Shown: one piece after another, positions 22,727 to 26,243 of the stretch | How the letters are laid out: the number at the start of each line of letters is the position of its first letter | Numbering within the stretch: the first letter of the stretch is position 1 | Origin: DAOTWP01 sp034435675 | GTDB taxonomy: Bacteria > Chloroflexota > Anaerolineae > Aggregatilineales > Phototrophicaceae | Assembly (NCBI GenBank): GCA_034435675.1 | Contig: DAOTWP010000289.1 | Coordinates: 1 to 26,243 of the forward strand | DNA length: 26,243 bases | Direction of reading: 5' to 3' | Program-made: the position numbers and the translations under genes | Notes under the pieces: generated by a model | What the model saw: only the letters and a program-made list of their open reading frames with translations | Database searches by the model: none | What the model was told of the DNA's origin: nothing

Positions 22727-22758
22727 GGGGACACGACCTGTTGCTCCACGTGTGCCCC
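22727..22758 (+). other. Leader hairpin upstream of the LytM-SH3-glycosidase gene
   Basis: GGGGACACG (22727-22735) pairs with CGTGT-G-CCCC (22749-22758), a nine-base-pair stem with one bulged base and a 13-base loop, within the predicted untranslated leader. It ends about 25 bases before the ATG. It does not look like any riboswitch I know. Confidence 0.4.
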
Positions 22759-22783
22759 AATAAGCAGAAGCGGGCTAACCCAG

Positions 22784-24727
22784 ATGACCGATTTCCAGAT
22801 TCCGATTTCGCATGCACTCGTCCTGCCGGATTTTAACTTCAATGCCTGGCTGGACGCCGCTAAGCCCTACCAGAACGCCTTTGAACGTGTCGCCATCATT
22901 CGCTCTCCGGCGGGGTATAACCTCAACCGTTTTCGCAACATCACTGCTGTGCAGACGCCCGGTGTGTGGTTCGAGGATAATGCCGTTGAGCATATCCGCC
23001 GTGCGTATCCTGTGGTCGTGCGCGTAGATGTGCTTGCGGTGAGTACCCCGGCGCAGCTCAGCAGCGTGCTGGCGCAGCGCATCCAGCTTAAAGATCGCTA
23101 TGGCGAACGCCAGACCAGCCCGCGTCACATCTTTGACCGGCTGACAATCGATTGGCCCGTTGAAACGTGGCAGACGCGGATTCTGCGCAGTTTTGCTGAA
23201 CGCGGTCCTGACGGCAAACCGCACGAAGGGTTGGATTTGCATGCCCCGGCGGGCAGCATGATCCGCTGCGGCACGGCGGGCACGGTGGCAACCGTTGTCA
23301 CGCAGCCGACGGCGCTGGGCTACGGTCAGTATGTGCAGATTGGCGTGCAGCACGACGGCAGCGCCTACCTGATGACCTATGCAGGTTTGGAGGATATTCA
23401 GGTCAGCACAGGGCAGCAGATCAAGGCGGGCGACGTACTGGGCAGGGCGGGCGCAGACCGCACCTCGATCAAGCTGGTGATACAGCGCCCCGGCAAGGGG
23501 CTGCCCGGCTATGTGCTGCCTGATGTCGTTGACCCCGGTCCGCTGATCTACTACGAGGGCATGAAACTGCGCGCAGCAACCACGCTCAATGTGCGCGAAA
23601 AGCCCGGCACCAGTTTTCGGATCATTGACCGCGTTCAATCCAGCGAACTGAGCGACACGCTGGAACTGCACGGGCGCACCCTGCGCAAGGTGGGCACATC
23701 GGAGGCGGATAACCAGTGGATTCAGGTGCGCACGCCGCGCAGCAAGGATGGTTTCGCGGCGGCATGGTACTTGCAGGCGGTGGGTCCGCGTTCGGTGGGG
23801 GCGCTTAAGTTCAAGGGCATGAATCTGGATATTGATCACCGGCTGGGCGCGCCGGAAGCTGCCGCGATGGAAGGCATTGACTGGGTGCGCATCAAGTACA
23901 ACGTGTCCTTTGACCCGCGCAACGGCACACACGGCAATCGTGATCTGGGCTACGCCTACAACCGCTTCCTGCCCTACATCCAGCGCTACAAGAATGCCGG
24001 AATGCGCGTGTTACTGGTGCTGGCGCATCAGGTTTATGGGGAAGGTGCGGGGTATGTCTGGCCTCAGATGAACAGTGACCGCTGGCGTGAACTGACCGTA
24101 ACCTATTCGGATTTCTGCCGGACAATCGCGCAGCAGTTTGCCGCCAGCAAGCTCGTAGACGCCTTCCAGATCTGGAATGAACAGGATACCAAACCGGAAC
24201 ACGCCCGTGCCGCCGTGCCCATTCCCGCGCGTGATTACGCCCACCTGCTGACCGAAACGATCAAGAAAATGCGCCCGGTGGCGGGCGGCGCAAAGATCAT
24301 CACCGGCGGGCATGTCACCGGGGCGGGGGACGGACCAGCGTATGCCCGCGATACGCTGGCGGCAATGGGCAGTGTGCGCCCTGATGGGCTTGGCGTGCAT
24401 CCCTACGGCACGGGTCCGGTGAGCAACCGCTGGAGCATTCACGGCTCGCTGAGCGCCACGCTGCGCGAGTACGCCAAAGTGATGCCCGGCGTGCCGCTGT
24501 GGGTCACCGAGTGGGGCATTCTTGACCAGCAGGGCAAGCCGGAACACGCCAGTTCGATTGCCGATTATGCGGTGGCGTTCATGAACATCATTCGCAATGA
24601 GTTTCCGGGGCAGGTCGAAACGGCGATGTGGTATGCCTGGGCGGACAGCATGGACAACGGCTATGGGTTGGTGGACGATCAGGGCAGACCCAAGCAGGTG
24701 CTGTACACCCGCTACCTGCGCGAGTAG
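22784..24727 (+). CDS. Degenerate LytM/M23 - SH3 - glycosidase fusion protein
   Basis: A 647-residue multidomain protein. Residues 1-125 match nothing I know. About 135-255 is an M23/LytM-like beta domain: HEGLD (His147, Asp151) is the metal-binding HxxxD, then APAGSMIRCGTAGTV and VSTGQQIKAGDVLG. The usual second metal motif (HLHFE) reads IKLVI, so the zinc site is broken and peptidase activity is unlikely. An SH3-like domain (about 262-332, TTLNVREKPGTSF) follows. From about 340 there is a TIM-barrel glycosidase-like domain with WNEQ (Glu466, acid/base position), HPYG (539-542) and TEWG (Glu576, nucleophile position), as in clan GH-A (GH5/GH39-like). No signal peptide is visible despite wall-associated modules. 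The ATG has only a weak Shine-Dalgarno sequence. Confidence 0.82.
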   Translation: MTDFQIPISHALVLPDFNFNAWLDAAKPYQNAFERVAIIRSPAGYNLNRFRNITAVQTPGVWFEDNAVEHIRRAYPVVVRVDVLAVSTPAQLSSVLAQRIQLKDRYGERQTSPRHIFDRLTIDWPVETWQTRILRSFAERGPDGKPHEGLDLHAPAGSMIRCGTAGTVATVVTQPTALGYGQYVQIGVQHDGSAYLMTYAGLEDIQVSTGQQIKAGDVLGRAGADRTSIKLVIQRPGKGLPGYVLPDVVDPGPLIYYEGMKLRAATTLNVREKPGTSFRIIDRVQSSELSDTLELHGRTLRKVGTSEADNQWIQVRTPRSKDGFAAAWYLQAVGPRSVGALKFKGMNLDIDHRLGAPEAAAMEGIDWVRIKYNVSFDPRNGTHGNRDLGYAYNRFLPYIQRYKNAGMRVLLVLAHQVYGEGAGYVWPQMNSDRWRELTVTYSDFCRTIAQQFAASKLVDAFQIWNEQDTKPEHARAAVPIPARDYAHLLTETIKKMRPVAGGAKIITGGHVTGAGDGPAYARDTLAAMGSVRPDGLGVHPYGTGPVSNRWSIHGSLSATLREYAKVMPGVPLWVTEWGILDQQGKPEHASSIADYAVAFMNIIRNEFPGQVETAMWYAWADSMDNGYGLVDDQGRPKQVLYTRYLRE

Positions 24728-24751
24728 GCGTGCGCGAGTAGGCGTGCGCGA
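24717..24751. repeat. 14-bp tandem duplication across a stop codon
   Basis: The unit TGCGCGAGTAGGCG occurs at 24717-24730 and 24731-24744, with a partial third copy to 24751. The TAG of the preceding gene (24725-24727) is inside the first copy. The core GCGCGAG is shared with the duplication at 22632-22670. Confidence 0.9.
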
Positions 24752-24874
24752 ACACGCAAAACGTACAGCCTCTACGCACACGGGGGCAGCTTGTGTGGTA
24801 TGTCTATATGGAGTAATCCGCCAGTGTTTGCCCGATCCCGCGCACAGGTTTCGGGTAGTCCAAGTAAGGGGGGT

Positions 24875-25918
24875 ATGCTTAACTTGCGTATAAAATCGAG
24901 ACAATGCCTGTTCAGCGCTGCACTGCTGATTGTTTTTCTTGTGCTGTTGATTTCCGTAATTCCTGCGCGGGTGACCACCGCCCAGGAGGCACAGCCGCCG
25001 CCTGCCAGCACCGAGCAAGCGCCCGGTGCGCCGCTGCTGGTCACGCAGGAGGTACAGCCCGCGCCCGCCGCCAGCCCGGAAGCCACTGCTGCGCCGGAAA
25101 CCCTGTCGCCGCTGGGCGATGCGCTGCCGCTGGTGGTCCGGCTGGTCAGTGATCTGGACTTGCTGGCGAGCGCCGCCCTGGGCGGGGAACGTCCGGTGGG
25201 CTGGAATGCCAGCACAGACACGAATGATCCCCAGCTTCCGCTGCTGCTGCGCCTGAACCTTGAATTTCTGGCAGATCGCCTGCTGTCGCCGGGTGTGCGC
25301 CCGCAGGGGTGGTTCGGCGCGGTTGCCAGCAGTACCTACGCTATCGCGCGCGATATTCGTCATGACCTCGAACTGCTGGCAGACACCGTAATTTCGCCCG
25401 GTGTGCGTCCTACCGGTTGGATTGGCGATGATCCGCTGATGCGCTGCGGCAGGGCAACCCAGACGCTCGTCGGCATTCTGGAGCGCGCCGGGGTCTTCAC
25501 CCTGCCGCCAGAACTTGATCCACTCGCGCCTGATTACTGTGTTCAGGTGGAGGTTGCCGCCAGCCGCTATGCCGAAGTGAATCTGCTCAGCGGCGCGACG
25601 GCGTCCAGTGGGGGCAGCATCGTCACGGCAAGCGGGGTCAGCACGCCGATTACGATTACGAACAGCGGCGGCGTGGCGTTTCTGGATCGCTTCGCCAGCC
25701 AGCGCGTCGGCGTAATTCCGCAGGGCACGCAGGTGACGCCTGTGGCACGCAGTTATGCCGAGTTTTCAAACATGGTGCTGGTGCAGGGCGCAGATTTCAC
25801 CGTGTTTATCGAGTACATCAACACCGATCTGGATGCCGCCCGTTTTGAGGCGCTGCCAGATGTTGACCTGATTGAGAGCGACACCTACTGCGCCGCCGAA
25901 TGGTGTACAGGGGCGTAA
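24875..25918 (+). CDS. Secreted protein with three internal repeats
   Basis: I recognise no named family. The 347-residue precursor has a basic N-terminus, a hydrophobic core (about 12-30) and a likely signal-peptidase site after VTTA (residue 36). A Pro/Ala/Glu linker follows (37-78). Then come three copies of a ~28-residue unit at about 85-112, 122-149 and 156-184, each with a helical RLxxDLELLAD-like part and RPxGW (RPVGW, RPQGW, RPTGW). The C-terminal half (about 185-347) looks beta-rich, with Cys191, Cys222 and a closing CAAEWC pair that may form disulfides. The ATG at 24875 follows AAGGGGGG directly; the open frame to 24791 lacks such support. Presumably acts outside the membrane. Confidence 0.8.
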   Translation: MLNLRIKSRQCLFSAALLIVFLVLLISVIPARVTTAQEAQPPPASTEQAPGAPLLVTQEVQPAPAASPEATAAPETLSPLGDALPLVVRLVSDLDLLASAALGGERPVGWNASTDTNDPQLPLLLRLNLEFLADRLLSPGVRPQGWFGAVASSTYAIARDIRHDLELLADTVISPGVRPTGWIGDDPLMRCGRATQTLVGILERAGVFTLPPELDPLAPDYCVQVEVAASRYAEVNLLSGATASSGGSIVTASGVSTPITITNSGGVAFLDRFASQRVGVIPQGTQVTPVARSYAEFSNMVLVQGADFTVFIEYINTDLDAARFEALPDVDLIESDTYCAAEWCTGA

Positions 25919-25996
25919 GTGTCGCTGAAATGCTGGTAGAGCCACCGTTGGGGCACGAAAGCGTGAGTGCCGCCCGTTGTGGGGGGCTGCCGGCGT

Positions 25997-26243
25997 TCAG
26001 CAGCCGTAGGGCACGGTGATGTTCTGCGGTTCGCCAATATCGCTCAAGTCATAGCGGATAATCAACCGCCCGCTGACCGGGAGCTGCGCATCGCTTTCGG
26101 TCAGCAGCAGCACACCGCTTTGAATGTCCAGGGTCAGATAATAGCGCACGACGGTGTTGAGCTGCGGCGCAACCCAGATTTCGCCGGTCATTGCTTCGAT
26201 GTAACCACCGTCCGCCAGCCGGAAGAACGGCAGGTTCACATCT
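25997..26243 (-). CDS. Uncharacterised protein, 5'-truncated by the window edge
   Basis: Only the C-terminal 81 residues are inside the window; the frame is still open at 26243, so the gene continues to the right and no start can be assigned. The visible part is beta-strand-rich: GGYIEAMTGEIWVAPQ, then NTVVRYYLTLDIQ, a Leu-rich strand (GVLLLTES) and RLIIRYDLSDIG. This pattern (a statement about an instrument or model value, then a strand with VxRY) resembles the C-terminal half of LolA/LprG-like secreted proteins in Chloroflexota, but that is only a guess. It ends PYGC, with a terminal Cys. It converges on the secreted-repeat gene; the 78-bp gap has a small GGCAC/GTGCC hairpin but no T-tract. 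Confidence 0.6.
   Translation of the reverse strand, partial: DVNLPFFRLADGGYIEAMTGEIWVAPQLNTVVRYYLTLDIQSGVLLLTESDAQLPVSGRLIIRYDLSDIGEPQNITVPYGC

Noticed and set aside
21511..23932. Minus-strand frames of 443 and 385 residues over the helicase-like and LytM-SH3-glycosidase genes
   Set aside because: Both are shadows of supported plus-strand genes and span a well-formed plus-strand promoter.
24011..25363. A 450-residue minus-strand frame across the fusion gene and the secreted-protein gene
   Set aside because: It runs antisense over two supported genes and their spacer, and its sequence is low-complexity Arg/Gln/His without any domain.

Overview
The window is GC-rich, densely coded bacterial DNA. 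The gene set suggests Chloroflexota, probably an Anaerolineae-like lineage: a stand-alone PspC protein, a Helicase_C_3-type protein, a LytM-SH3-glycosidase fusion, a BatA/VWA membrane protein and unnamed small families. No rRNA, tRNA or other phylogenetic marker is present, so the placement is inference. I see no insertion sequence, integrase, prophage, CRISPR array or tRNA.

Layout. 1-1704: glnA (minus) with a clear terminator, a TATAAT -10 box and two GTGAT-type inverted repeats at its promoter. 1976-4391: a PspC protein with its terminator, an inositol-monophosphatase-family enzyme, and two unrecognised minus-strand genes, one of them a membrane protein. 4562-6190: a MenA-type UbiA prenyltransferase converging on a single-domain response regulator across a strong hairpin. 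6291-12304: a compact minus-strand operon in the order ECF sigma factor, uxaC, UxuB-like SDR, LarA-family epimerase, FGGY kinase, with gene junctions that overlap or abut. 12471-15717 (plus): an SRPBCC protein divergent from the sigma factor, an acidic STAS-like unknown and a BatA/VWA membrane protein. 15733-20696 (minus): a PAS histidine kinase, surE, an EamA transporter and a thiolase. 20878-25918 (plus): the Helicase_C_3-like protein, the LytM-SH3-glycosidase fusion and a secreted protein with internal repeats. A 5'-truncated minus-strand gene runs off the right edge.

The main point is the operon. Read as chemistry it gives glucuronate to fructuronate (UxaC), to mannonate (SDR), to gluconate (C2 epimerisation by a LarA-family nickel-pincer enzyme that keeps its metal, cofactor and catalytic residues), to 6-phosphogluconate (FGGY gluconokinase-like). 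That would bypass mannonate dehydratase and 2-keto-3-deoxygluconate. The first gene is an ECF sigma factor with a C-terminal SnoaL-like domain whose stop codon lies inside the uxaC start region. The divergent spacer in front of it carries a perfect 14-bp inverted repeat with one copy facing each gene. Substrates are inferred from family and gene order, not shown.

Two adjacent plus-strand genes (ending at 22635 and 24727) both have a short tandem duplication spanning the stop codon and sharing the heptamer GCGCGAG. Gene starts were chosen from Shine-Dalgarno spacing and family length; several reading frames extend well upstream of the likely start.
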